A stretch of DNA of 64,000 nucleotides, taken from NCBI RefSeq assembly GCF_016802725.1, contig NC_052670.1, positions 12,296,141 to 12,360,140 on the forward strand. The letters are read 5' to 3'. Made by a program: the position numbers and the translations under genes. Source of the stretch: Solenopsis invicta (Eukaryota; Arthropoda; Insecta; Hymenoptera; Formicidae). The notes under the pieces were generated by a model that searched no databases, had not been told where the DNA came from, and saw only the letters and a list, made by a program, of their open reading frames with translations. Positions 1-12,500 of the stretch are shown here, one piece after another (positions within the stretch are counted from its first letter, which is position 1; each line of letters starts with the position of its first letter).

Positions 1-92
1 ATAAACTCAAAATTTGGTAAGTCGTCTTAAAAGGAAAAGAAATTATTGTGACATTAGACGTAAGCAAAGAGACTTAAAAAAATATTCAATTA

Positions 93-325
93 CACGGAAG
101 GAAACTTTTGCTGAACCACAGATATAAAAATAGTCACGTTGAATCATTAAAAAATTTATGTTGGACGTTTAAACTGGTTGCCAGAATGTCAAAACTTTTT
201 GCAGCAGTGGCATCATATGCTTAAATGTTTTGCATAATTATTTTGGTGGTTCAACATAAAATTATTTTCTGATCTATATCCAACTAAATTTTTAGATATT
301 ACAATAAAATTGTACTTTTCATACG
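93..325. mobile_element. Miniature inverted-repeat element, CACGGAAAG family, copy A
   Basis: The left end starts CACGGAAGGAAACTTTTGCTGAA. The right end carries AAAATTATTTTCTGATCTAT followed by an AT-rich block with TTTTTAGATATT, which is the inverted form of the family's other terminus. The middle matches copy C closely (GTTGCCAGAATGTCAAAACTTTTTGCA in copy A against a near-identical stretch near 47.73 kb). No coding capacity. The left terminus is degraded compared with copies B and D. Confidence 0.55.
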
Positions 326-760
326 TTCTGTACTTTCCTGTTTTAAATTTTTTAAGGTTTTATCAATTCCTTTAACTATTAATATTTGTAAACAAATAGA
401 ATTACAATAATTGGAAAAAGGAGGAGACTAAATTTATTTATACATAATTTAAAATGTATAATTTATTTCAATATATAAATTTGTTTTCTTATTATTTTAT
501 TAAATCTGATATCTGTTTTTGATAAACTGCAGTCTGGATATAAAATCCAAGTTTCTTAAAAATAAATTCTTTTAGTTTGTACATATCTTTTCAATATATT
601 ATGTGAAATGGCAAATGCTCAACAAAATTTTAAAAGGAGAAAGAAAGAAAGAAAATAAGTTCACAAATATCGCTTCCGTCATGCTCCGATTTTACCTTTT
701 ATCAGTAATAATATACAATTAGACCTACAAAGTTTACTGAAAAGCAGGCGAGGTAAAAAG
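326..760. other. AT-rich stretch, nothing recognised
   Basis: Strongly AT-rich sequence with short homopolymer runs and no open frame, splice-flanked exon or repeat that I can recognise. Confidence 0.6.
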
Positions 761-3060
761 CGCCAAGGTAGCTTTGGCACACTTTTCTTATCGGATCCGC
801 GAGATCGTCCGCGAGATGCGGTTTTAACCCTGGAAGTAGCGCAAGTGTCGTATACACACGACCTCGCCGCCAGGCGCTTCATAGTTACGACGTTTACCAC
901 TTTCAGGCTTAATGCATTCTGCGTTATACGTAATCTCTCAAGGTACACATTAAAAAGACCGAGAGCGACACACCCCAGCGCTCTCGGCGTATCCGTGATC
1001 TGCATGTCCGTGCTTCACAGCGCGCATCGATGATGCGCGCACGGTATGTACACACGCGCACGGAGTCTATTAAACGTCGCCGGCAGTCCGCGAACCTTAG
1101 AGAGGTAGCTTCCCAATAGCTGCAAGCGACGACGCCGAAATATCCCTGTCGGATTATCCCATCGTTCTACTGCGGTACCCAAATCGGATTAGCGAACGTC
1201 AGAGGATGTCATTAACTTGACCCGCTACTAACTAATTTCGCGCATCTGATCACCCGCAACGAGATCCGCCGTCGATTACCTCCTTAGTTCGTATACTCGT
1301 ACACCCCCCCCTCCCTCCGCCCCTCCCGCGATTCTATCTTAATCATATGTATACAGCATTTAGATCGGGTACGGATACGCCGGAGCGTGTGTCGTGCATT
1401 AAGTTGTGTCACGCGCGCGGCATTAAACGATCCGGTCGTTTTTCCGCGCGTTTTATTGCGCGTTAATCAGCAGACTGAATACTTCGTGTCGCCGCGCGCG
1501 CTCCATGGAATATTCGCGTGTGCGAAGATATTTACGTTGCGCCAACGTTATATTTGCATCCGACGTGCCCCGCTTACGAAAGCACGGCGCGGCGCGGCGC
1601 GCGGCGACGAAAGTTTGGCCGCGCACAAATTCGCGGCTAATGTCGAATGTCGCGAAAATCGTTTAAAGTATAAGTTAAAAAGTTAAACCCCCGCTGCACG
1701 AACGGAGTTCCGCCACCACCACCAGCACTACCACCACCGCCGCCGCCGCCGCTGCATCTCGTAATGGAGTTTGCGCAAATGGCGCCGCTATACGCGTATC
1801 CAGAAATCCTGAAAAGCAGCTTAGTCTGTCGATATTTTCCAGGATCACGTAACTACAACTCAACCTTTAATCTCCCAGGGGTGACAAAGGTTATGCCTGC
1901 GGCGACCTCGCGAGCTTTTGCACCGATCCAATGCATACGTAAGGAGCTTCGTCAGATGAATGCAACCTTGGTTACTTTCCCAGGCATCTCTTCATTCGAA
2001 TGTCTGACAGCTTCTCCTTTAAATAAATTTTCCCGCTCGGTTGAACAGGCGCCAGCTATGTTACAAATTACTCTGCGCGTTTACATATTTATGAAGAATA
2101 CGAATACGCCGTCGCATTTATCATGGCATCTACAACCATCCGGCTCTATAAACTTGCGCGCGTATATACGTTCACGTGTCACATGCTAACTACGCCGGTT
2201 ATGCATTTTCTTTCCAACTTTTCCCCTTTATCCGCATAAAACATACTTTTAATATCGGTGCCGTCGCATTTTATTTATCTTTAAAAGATCACGTCTTTAC
2301 GACGTAACCGTTTCTCGGCCGTACGTTTCTCTAGCGTAGCGATAGCTGCTGGCAATAGTGTTTTGGTCTTAGAGTTGTATCGGCTCTCCGCGCGGCAAGA
2401 TAGGGAGCGAGTGTATCGATTCGCGGTTAGCGTTAATTTTATGCAAGAACGAAGATGACATCGTAGTTACGCTCCCGAGAGCTTCGTCTATCCAATGCAT
2501 ACGTAAGAAGCGTCACCAAACGGGCGCAAGCACGGTGTGCCCTCGGCAAACGCTCCCCGCAGGCCCATTTATCGATTCCGTGCCAACGGAAAGCTTTCCA
2601 TTAGCGGCGTACCAAGGCGTTCCTATACGGCACTGTGCACGTTATACGACGATGTGCATTTACTACGTTCGTATCGGGAACTCTGCCCATTGTAACTGGC
2701 CAATCGCTATCGCGGAATCGCCTACAAACCTCTATCCGGGGCACTTACTTACCTTACCTCTGCGTATGCACGCGGCGGCGGTGTGCAAGTCCATTATGCG
2801 TAATATGCCGAACGACAAATCGATAACGCGCTGGGCTATGTACGCATACGCGTATGCGAAACTCGCGCGCGTTTCCCATTTTATCGGATCGCTCGTGTGC
2901 GTTAGGCATCCGGCGAAAAGTAGCGCGTACGCACTTTGTCGACAGGTCCGCTTTATGTCAATCGCGTTACTTTGTGCGTCTATCAACGAGAAATTATTAA
3001 TTTCGGAGAGACGTATTGTGTTGCGAAATGAAATTAAGTCGCGGAATAAAAATTAAATGA
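760..3060. other. CpG-dense island without a recognisable gene
   Basis: Composition shifts from AT-rich to CpG-rich (many CGCG, GCGC and ACGT words) for about 2.3 kb. Several frames stay open by chance on both strands, including a 173-codon plus-strand frame at 2535-3056, but it starts at GTG and resembles no family I know. The island contains a CCN repeat at 1711-1754 and an 18-base exact repeat at 1926-1943 and 2490-2507. It could be a regulatory or transcription-start region. No conserved exon is visible. Confidence 0.5.
1711..1754 (+). repeat. CCN trinucleotide microsatellite
   Basis: A run of CCA, CCG and related triplets inside the CpG-dense island. The reverse frame reads as a run of alanine and valine, which is an artefact of the repeat and not evidence of a protein. 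Confidence 0.8.
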
Positions 3061-3090
3061 ACAAAGGACGAAGAGGTAGTGAATGAGCGC

Positions 3091-3136
3091 ATGTGTATGT
3101 GTGCGTGTGCGTGTGCGTGCGTGCGTGCGTGCGTGC

Positions 3137-3168
<32 letters not shown>

Positions 3169-3202
3169 ATGCGTGTGTGTATGTGTGTGTGTTTGTGTGT
3201 GT
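3091..3202 (+). repeat. GT/GCGT microsatellite
   Basis: About 110 bases of alternating GTGC, GTGT and TGCG words with a homogeneous (GTGC)n core. Frames crossing it read as cysteine-valine or histidine-threonine runs and are not genes. It marks the right edge of the CpG-dense island. Confidence 0.9.
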
Positions 3203-4590
3203 GAGTCTGTCTCGAATTTTTAAAATATTTTCTTGTTTGAGACGTTTTCTTCATCGGATATTGAAAATTAATTAAAAACATACCGTGAACGTGTATGTTG
3301 TGCTTCAAAATCATGCAACTTTGTTAACTATATATTCTCGCCCGCGAAGAACAAGAGTCTGCGGGTTTGCACGAATACGTTTATTTTACGGAAATAAAAT
3401 GGATTAATATACATCATCCCGGTAGACTAACAGCGTGTGTCAAGTTAAACGGATGAACTAAAGCTCCGGGGAAACACAAGAACTATTATAATGTTACAGC
3501 GCTATTATACTTTGTCTTCCGAACAACTTCAAACGCTCGGGTTTCATGGAGCGGAAATGTACGTTCCATTAACAGTTTACGATTTTAGTAAATAATGTAC
3601 CCATACGTATTTATTTTCGGCGAAATGTTCGATCCCGGTGAGCTTCCGATCGTGCGCCGCCCGTGTTGCGATCCACATAAATCTATTAAGCCGGAGAAAA
3701 GTATCGTGGAGAAATGTCGCAATTCCAAATCGCGCGCACGCCCAAGTAAAAAGGATCACGAAAACGCGCGCGATGTGAGAAACGCGTTTTTCACTTCTCC
3801 CGGCTCGGAAATAATAGCGGTGCAATGGACTTTATTGCCCTAGGCGCTACACCGTGCAATAAAATGGGATACGCACTTTTCTCCTCTCTCGCCTCCCGCG
3901 TGGCGGCGTATAATATGTCGCGCATATAAAATGGTTGACACGAAGGGCGTGAAATGCGTTGGAAATTTTGGAAATTCTGCCAAAGCCGCGTGTTCTTCCT
4001 GGCACTCACTCTTCCTGCCACGTAAATTCCAATTATATTCCTTATTATTTCCATTCGTTATGCGGTATTTAATGAAAGTACAAAGCGTTTGCTTTAGAAA
4101 GAATTTTTATATATAAAAAACATATATGTATATATTTTTTATTACATATATATATGTATATAAAATATATTTTTGTTGGTTCAGCACAGATCGTTTATCA
4201 TAGTGTAATTGTTAAGTCCACGCAGCCACTTTTTTTCTACGAGGGACACGTACACATACATTTACCCATTTAAAGAGACATAAATCCTTCCAAGGATTAT
4301 TTTTACGACAAGCAACATTTTTGTGATGAATGTGCGTATGAATAAAAAATACTTTATGTCTCGCTATTTGTCGTTAAAAATGCAAATATTTATTAATAAT
4401 TTTTTATCAACAATCATCGCGTCAACATACTTTTTGTGATCGCAAAATGAGATCTTATGTTAAATTAAAATTTCATAATAATATTTAATTTATACCGAAT
4501 AATTGTTGGCTTTGAAATATTGTAATAGTTTTAATGTTGTGACATAATATAAACGGATGAAAGAAATATATAATTGAAAAGACGTTATTT
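3203..4590. other. Mixed-composition stretch, nothing coding recognised
   Basis: CpG-moderate to about 4.05 kb, then AT-rich. Two overlapping frames (3577-3825 minus and 3595-3843 plus) are mirror artefacts of a stop-poor patch. Around 4093-4172 is an AT-rich near-palindrome built of ATATATGTATAT words. Confidence 0.5.
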
Positions 4591-4596
4591 AAAAAA

Positions 4597-4672
4597 GAAA
4601 ATATTTAAGTCATATTTTAATTCCACGCTGAATATTGGAATCATGGAATTAAAACAATACTTCTTTGCAAAA
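4597..4672 (+). repeat. Local direct repeat, copy 1, with internal inverted repeat
   Basis: About 75 bases related to 4926-4994. Both copies contain the 10-base inverted pair TTTTAATTCC and GGAATTAAAA (here 4615-4624 and 4645-4654) enclosing a CGCTGAATAT core. The pair may be remnants of a small hairpin element or a local duplication. Confidence 0.5.
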
Positions 4673-4925
4673 TATCAATTTTCCAAACAGATCCTAACGT
4701 TAACGTTTTTGCTATTTTTAATTTATAAAGTTTATAAATGTTTCTCCCGTAAGGCAAGAAACAAAGTTTCAGGAAAACTCACTGAACTTGGTTCTTCTCC
4801 TTCATTGCTCATCTTCGAGAGAGAATTTTGCCGTTTTTCAGCGTTCATGGGGGAACAATGTGACATTACTGCGTAGACAGGAAGGAAAGAAATAATTTAT
4901 ATTTAAAAAAAACTTATTTTATAAA

Positions 4926-4994
4926 AACATATTTAATACGTATTTTAATTCCACACGCCGCTGAATATCTCGCGGAATTAAAACAACATATATT
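4926..4994 (+). repeat. Local direct repeat, copy 2, with internal inverted repeat
   Basis: Related to 4597-4672 in the same orientation. The inverted pair lies at 4943-4952 and 4974-4983 and is followed by a shared AACAA extension. The loop is richer in CpG than in copy 1, so copy 1 may have decayed from a similar sequence. Confidence 0.5.
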
Positions 4995-5049
4995 CTCTAA
5001 AAAATAATCCGATATGTTGATTTTCCATCTTCAATTTATTCGTGATATT

Positions 5050-5780
5050 TTCAGAGTGGCGTACGTACGCGGATGCGTACAAATATTTATGCGCGATTAT
5101 TAGCAAGCACATTTTCTCTTCGTACACATGCGCGTTAGATTTCGTGCGATAGAGAATGAATGCAGGGATTGCGCATCGCGAGAAGTGTGTACGTATGAGG
5201 TTGACGAAGAGCGCACAAAGAAGGTGCGCGAGTGAAAAGAAGCCGGGAGGAAGGAAACGCAAAGAAGAAATAAAGAGACGGAGGGAGATAAGAAGAATCT
5301 CTGCGCGAAGGCGCGAGAATTATAAGGAGGCGACCGTGCAAAAGGGAGGAGGAAGGAAGTCAGCGTGAAAAGTGTGCCGACTTTTATTACTCGTCGTTCG
5401 CATCCGTGTACATACATTTCGCGCGTGCATGTAGTTTTCGCGTATATTCCGCCTAACGCCGGACCTGTCTCTGTATGCGCGAGGGCTGAGCCGCTTGCAC
5501 CATCCACGACCATCCCGCCCACCTTTTATATCGCCAAAAATAAGGTGCACGGTCTATCAAGCGGCTGTCGCGACCATTGCCGGCAAAGGCAAACACGCCC
5601 CGCCTTTTTTTCGTCCTTCTCGCGAATAAATAATTCTCCCGTGTATACAAGTCGCGTCAAATTAAGTGTTTATTATCCCTTCACGGTGGCGGCGATAAAT
5701 TCCTCGAAGCGGCAGTTAGCGCTTCTCCAGGAAGATTCGTGCGCCACTCTCGCAACAAATGTATACGTGTACGTTTAAAA
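5050..5780. other. CpG-dense, purine/pyrimidine-skewed island
   Basis: Purine-rich on the plus strand to about 5360 (AAGGAGGAAGG-type words), then CpG-rich. Frames on both strands overlap extensively (for example 5100-5522 minus and 5365-5778 plus), as expected from a stop-poor patch. None has recognisable domain features. Confidence 0.5.
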
Positions 5781-6197
5781 AGACTAACGTGTATCATATT
5801 TGCGTCTCGTGCGAATTTTCTCCAATGAATTTCGCGAAGCTCATATTTTTAGCCTTTAAACGAAAGCATCGTGGATCTAGCTGAGTTTCTTTCTCTCGTA
5901 TTTCTTTCTCGGCATGCTTCTTTTTTATTTCATATTCATACTCTTTTGTTCATTATCTTCATTGTGTTATTAAATTACGTCTATTATAATTTTTTCTATT
6001 GATTACTTAAATCCTTTGGTTATACATGACAGTTTATGCATTCTATAAATCATATTAAACATTTGAAAATATATTTTTGTAATTAACTTTCTATTTTTAA
6101 ATGAAATAAGAGTAGCGAATATAGGATAAGTGTAAAGAGTAGTTGGTGTAATTTTTTTGAAAATTTACTTTTAATATCCGATGTATCGGACATACAG

Positions 6198-6227
6198 TTT
6201 CTGCAAATTAAATAAAATTTGCAGAAA
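6198..6227. repeat. Perfect short hairpin
   Basis: TTTCTGCAAATT is followed after six bases by its exact complement AATTTGCAGAAA. It sits at the right (3') edge of repeat copy a as read on the minus strand. It could be an element terminus or a chance AT-rich hairpin. Confidence 0.6.
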
Positions 6228-6551
6228 ATGTGTTTAATATTAATACTTTAAATAAACTATATACACATAGAAGTTGTGTGAATAAGATTATATTTTTACT
6301 TAATAACATATTTTTATGGTTTATCCTATTTGTTACTAAAGAGTAAATTATTTTTTTACAATATTTACAAAAAAAGATCTCAATTTTTGTGCGAGTACTG
6401 TAGGCAATTTGTTCAAAGTTTTTTTTGTGACTATTCATTATTTTGTAAATAAATAAATACATAGGTTTTGTTTATTTTACAAAATTGATCTCTGCAATAA
6501 AGTTATAAATCTTGGTTACTTAAAATACTTGAATAAAAAAATTCAGATTTT
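6204..6551 (-). repeat. Dispersed AT-rich repeat, copy a (inverted relative to 25.6 kb)
   Basis: Read on the minus strand this segment aligns through its length with 25625-25997. Shared blocks, in order, are AAATCTGAATTTTTTTA, GTAAAATAAACAAAA, TATGTATTTATTAATTTACAA, ATGTTATTAA and TATTAAAC. An 84-codon minus-strand frame lies here, but the 25.6 kb copy has no matching intact frame, so I treat it as non-coding. Confidence 0.6.
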
Positions 6552-9500
6552 TATATTATATCTTATTTCATTAATAATTATATCTTCATCAGAACATATG
6601 TAGGTACTGTTTGTTGAAATAATTTTTTAACTGGACAGAAAATTGCCGTTAAATTTTTTTCTATTATACTATTTTACAAATGCAATATAAAACAATCTAA
6701 TTTTTTTAATAATTTTCTCAATGTTTTGAGAAACATCCTATATATCCTTTAGTATAGCGCACAAAATAGTATTGCAGCAAATATACGATTTGAAATTTTG
6801 CGAATTGTTTTCACCAAAGACGATACACTTTGTACAGATGAAACGCATCCTCTTTTCTGTCATACGCTGTGTGCAAAATCTCCATGCGATTTTTGCAGCC
6901 TTCCTCCGCTCCACGTCCCCCCAGTAGCGAATCGTCAATTCTATCCGATGCAGTCGCACATTGCGCTTTAAAATTCACGCGTCAACGGTCGATATCGCGA
7001 TGACACAGATATCTCGCCCAATAAGAGGAGGCTGCATACAGGAGATTCTACTATCCATCCGCGCGGACATCGATCCATTTCCGTGACATGTCTATGGTAT
7101 ATGATTTCAGCCTTACAACCAGATATCCGTTTCTCCATTACTCCCATCGAAGAACGCCTCATGAACCGAATTCAACTATATTGTTGTCTTAACGAGATAA
7201 TGCGTCATTAATGAAGCAAATTATCCACTAAAATTACGAAACTTTTATAATGAGAATTTTATATTCGAGTTTCTACTTAAAATACATATTTCTGTATTTC
7301 GATATATTTATTATTATTTGGAAATCAGGGCAATTAAAGCTAATAAAAGAAAAGAAAGATGTGCACGAAACATTTATTATCAATGTATAAAGTAACATTG
7401 CTTGTTATATATATACATAATTTTATTATATTTCCAATAAGCTTTTAATTGGAATAGGCTGTAGTTAATTTTAATTAATCTTGCACAAATAAAACTTAAT
7501 TTTAATGCGAAACACACAGGATGAGCTGAGTGGATGAGAAAATATTTTATACGTTTTAATTTTTACTTTGTACCATCGCAAGTCTCTTCTCAAATCAAAA
7601 TACGCATGCAGCTTTCAGTTCAACGTACTTGTATCGCATCACCTCCCACTTGCGAGTACTGCGACATTAAGGACGCACTTATAATACCGCCACGATATCG
7701 TGCAGGAATTCTCCTTTGCATCACGTTGCGATACGTTCGACCTAATTTTGTTCTATTAATTAGCACTCCACGACCGCGATTCTCACTCGAAAGCCAGGAA
7801 GCCGCGCGATGCTTCCGAGAGCGCTTCGTGGTGCATAATTAACGGAGGGAACTTCCCCGGCGCGCCCTCGGAAAGAGAAATGTGCGGCTTTTGAAGTTAG
7901 TCGCACCACTCGCGTCTCGGTAGATCGCGATTGATTTTTCGATAGTTTGGAAAATCGATTTGACGATACACGAACAATTTTAATTCAATCTCTTGAAATC
8001 TGCACCGCGCGCATTACACGGTGATGGTAGTTGGCAGTAGTAAAAGCGACACATTTTTCCGACCGCGATACACCACGCACCTGCTGCGTTTCACTATACT
8101 GAAAGATTTGCAGGTTCGCTTTGATAGGCGCGGTCCTTCCATTTCCGTCAATCCGATTGTTCCGCTTAACGTTCGTTCCCGCGTTCTCAGCGTCTGCGCA
8201 TATGCACACTCTGATAAATAGGCGGATGTGCCAAGCGCTCAGGTGATACAGACCTGTAAACCAGAATTGGCTTAATAGAATAAATCTATTATGCCATTCT
8301 GTGCGCGCACGCGCGCCTGTCTGTGTATCTCTGTAGAAATAACGTAGCGCTTCAAATTGAGTAAAGAAATTTATTTCTTTGAAACGTGGGAATACAAAAT
8401 CTCCTTTTTTTTTGATCTTTTAATCTAATTTTGCCCTTTACGATTTACAACTCTCGAGAGACTTTATTTCATTTTAATGATAAACTCAATGTATAATAAC
8501 TTTTTTTATAATCTTATACACATGATATCTTTATATAATATTCTTTTAATAATATTGGCTAATAATATCGTTTTAAAACGTAATAGAGTCTTACTTAGCG
8601 TGAATCTCATTTTTAGATCGTTTACAGCCTTCGTGTGTCTTTATGTCCCTCATAAATTTTTTGCATCCTGTTCCTGCTGATTTCACATGCGCTTAATTCC
8701 TTTATTATGCAATCTGGCCTGTCATTTAAATGATTGCAATAGATGGGATCTTACTCTGTAATATAGAACGCAGACAATTTGCATGTCGAGAAGTCAGGCG
8801 GCTTTATAAACCCGCCCGCATTGTAATTCTCAGCGTAATGCCTTGAACCTGCAGATGCACTTGATGTAAGTGGAATGCAACAGTGCGTATCACGCGCGGA
8901 GTACTCATTCCACGAATCATCATTCCATTCACCGGTGTTCGACTTGCGGAAGTTACGTTTGGAATTTCTCATGGAAACAGAATGCACTTTAGCGAAGTTC
9001 GTTAAAGACGCAGAGTTTCACTCATATTCATCAAAAATATAACAGTATTGGTTCGCGCAGAATTATATTTTTACGCATCCGTAACTGCAGTAAAGTAAAA
9101 AAATAAAGTAAACAGCAATTGAAAATTCTATAAATCAACAAGTAAATAAAATGTCATGAATAAATAAAATAAATAGAACGACTTATTTGTTCGTTTCATT
9201 TTTCTGAATTATAACAGCAGAGAGAACCTTATGTCAAAGTCTAATGGCAGTGTTAACATGTTGTCAATACGTTGTTATATGATCGGTGTTTTTATATTAT
9301 TACAATTATTGTGTATTATGTATAAAAATTTTAATTTAAAAATTTGGAAATGAATCTTAATTAAAAATTGTTTGCTTAAAACAGCTGCAAATAAAGTTCC
9401 CTCGTTTCGTGCAATGTATAAATTATATCATAAATAACATTCTCTCAGATTTATAATTTTCATAAAAAATAAACGAATACAGTGCTGCTGAGGGATTAAA

Positions 9501-12500
9501 CGAAAAATATCCCTTTCCGTCATGAAAAAAATTTTGTCGAAATCTCGCTAATCTCTGCAAATCTTACCTTAATGCATTCGCGATGGATGTAACAAAATAT
9601 CAAATTACTTGGGACTGAAATTACGTTTTTATACGTATTATCGACTGCATTATTACATAGCGGGCATACCATATGCACTGGCATGGCACTCGTCTCTTTG
9701 GAGCGCTGGAATGGCGATTATGCCCATGTATATGTATATACGTGTAACATACCAAAAGATAACGGTATTTGGGTCATTTATGGAAATTTTGATAGAAAAT
9801 GAATGCAAGTATCTTATCAGCTATTCATATTGCTTTCGTGTTGCAAAATTACGTGGAGCTCGTGTCGCAAGAAATTCCAAACTGTCGACCCCAATTTTCT
9901 AAGATAAACATTGTAAATCAGGGCCAACGTTAAACACCTGTAATACCATTTGCACACGCATACATGCACGCGCAAATATCGGCGGTGATAGTGGTAATTT
10001 TCAAAATGTACGATAGCAGAGAAAAAAAAGCAATTAAGTCTCATAAATTTATGAATTGCACGCGTTGAAGGGGTATAAAATCAATATTTGAGTAAATTGC
10101 AGATTATACGTATCTTGTAGTAGAATTTAATATAACGTATATGTGGTATACGTAGAATCGTGAATTCTAGCACGATTGGCTAATAAATTTTGCTCGAAAT
10201 TTCATTTCAATTATGTATATTCGCTCGTATAATAATAATAATACTAAATTTGCAGGCAAACAACCGTTGAACTTATGCGTCACGAAACTCGCGCAAACTC
10301 CTCGTGATAATTGGTCGCTCCTTCATCGATCCGCTCTGGATTTCACTATACGCTGTTTTACGAATGTGTCAATGCGCACCGGGCACATGCGGGAAACGAA
10401 ACAGTTTTAATGAAATTGTCAAATTTGATCAGCTACGTCCGTATTTATCTGCACATACAAGTTACTGCTGAATTACCGTGAGCGGGATGTTCGGTTAAAT
10501 CGGTCACATCCTTCCGTGGCCACAGTCAACGGTGCGCTACAATTCCGGATGCGAATTATATTGAACGCACGGCGCGTGCAACGAGGTGCGGTCGTGCCTC
10601 TGTGAAAAACCATCCCTTTGTCGGGAAATCACTTGCTTCCTGGCGAGTACGCGTAGCATTTATCGGGGACTGTCAGCTCGAACCACCGAACCGGCGGCAA
10701 AACGCCGTAACGCTGCCGCACAACGGGTTCAAGATTAGTTTAACCCTTTGATCGTCGCGTTAATTCTACCGGGACAACGTCGCGCCCCTATCGCGCAGAT
10801 GTAGACGCAGGTGTGCATCTTCGAGAGCGTGCTAAACGCTCCGCTTGTTATCCCTTTATCCTTGGAAGTAGTCCGCAAAATCTGCTGTTATCTCGGTACA
10901 TTTTGAAGAAACGCGATGCGGAATACGTGATGTAATAATGTTATTACTTGTTCGAAAATTGCATAATTTGAAAAGTTCACACGTTACTGACTTCTGCAAT
11001 ATACTATTCCAAGAAAAAAAAAACATATATATAATAGAGAAAGAAAATGTTTTTATATCGATAAACTGATAATCATTTCCGAGCAAAAAAGTAGAAATTA
11101 TATTTGAACGACATATACATATATATATGTCATTGTTTTAATCTGATTTTCTTTCATTCCATTGATCCAGTTTTATCATATTATTCGAACCATTCATTGA
11201 TAAAGCAAGTTTATTAAAGGATGACTCGTAATTTATAAATTGCATTAAAATTTTTATACTTCTGTAAACTTTGCAAAATTCTTTATGCAATTTAGAACCG
11301 ATTTTTTCTTGTACGTGCTGAGATATAATCAGCATTTTTAAATTACAAGCAATTAAAAATTGCATACACATTTTACGGATTTAATCTCAATAAGAGAAAG
11401 AGATAGGAGAGTAGATAATGAATTTTTATTTTTCTCTTAACTTTAATATCGAATTTTAACTTGGGATTTAATCTTTGAGATATTTAATATTAAACATTAT
11501 AAAATAATAAAAGAAAAGGGATACATTTACATATTACATAAATAATTGGCACTTGATAAAATCTTGATAAATCTATAGATAAAGTTTTTAATTCATATAA
11601 TGGAGAATCGGAATGCTTTAAAATACGTTCATATTTAATAACAAGTCTAGAAATTATACGATATAAATTAAAATTTAATTTATGATATTGCGTTATTCCG
11701 GTTTCATTTAGAAACTGTGTTTCAGGATAGATGAGTGTACGATGCGCGGTTCACACGCGGTGAGCTGGAGATTATAAAAATTTACAAAAATTATTATTAA
11801 GCACCAAGATTCCGCCGCAGACCGATATAGACTTTCCCATTTTTACGTTTAACATTTCCGTCGGTTCTAATTTCACATTTATTATTATTTAACATTCAAT
11901 TATTTTGAACATTTATATTTGCGCTCATCAATTAAATTCAACCGAGTGACGAAGCGTTTTAATTAAACAACGAATTTAATTAAAAGAAATTTTTCTCCAA
12001 ATGCAAAAGTCGAATGTTACTCGGATGATACTTCGTTGGACTATACTTTCTCGTTTGAATCGTTCTTTTCCATTCGAGGGTTAAGTAAGGGTAACCAAGG
12101 AACCAAAGCGCTCTCACCTCACTTACGAATTCCGTCTTCGTATCTGCGATAATGTAGACATCGCTTCTTTTTTTTTATCGAAGGGCAAAGGACATCGCAT
12201 GGAATTAATTAAATAAATGGTAGGCGTCGGCGTTCATCGGAACGGCATAACGACGGAAGGGCGCAATCGTCGATAGGAAGGAAGGAAGGAAGAAATAGTG
12301 TAAGGAACGTGGGATGGTTTTCCTCCGAGAGGATCTTCCACGTTTTTACCCTCCATTTTGTCACTTGAATTCCCTATTCGCAGCTCGTTGAGTTTCTTAT
12401 CTTCTAATGATATTATTAACCGACATACATGTTTTTGTGCGATATTATAAGTATCGTATATAGTGCGATGGAAAAATCGGAATGACACTTATTACTGATG

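Noticed and set aside
2535..3056. 173-codon plus-strand open frame
   Set aside because: No ATG at its start, no recognisable domain, and it lies wholly in the CpG-dense island where minus-strand frames are also open.
2997..3314. Minus-strand frame with long His/Thr/Ala runs
   Set aside because: Produced by the GT/GCGT microsatellite at 3091-3202.
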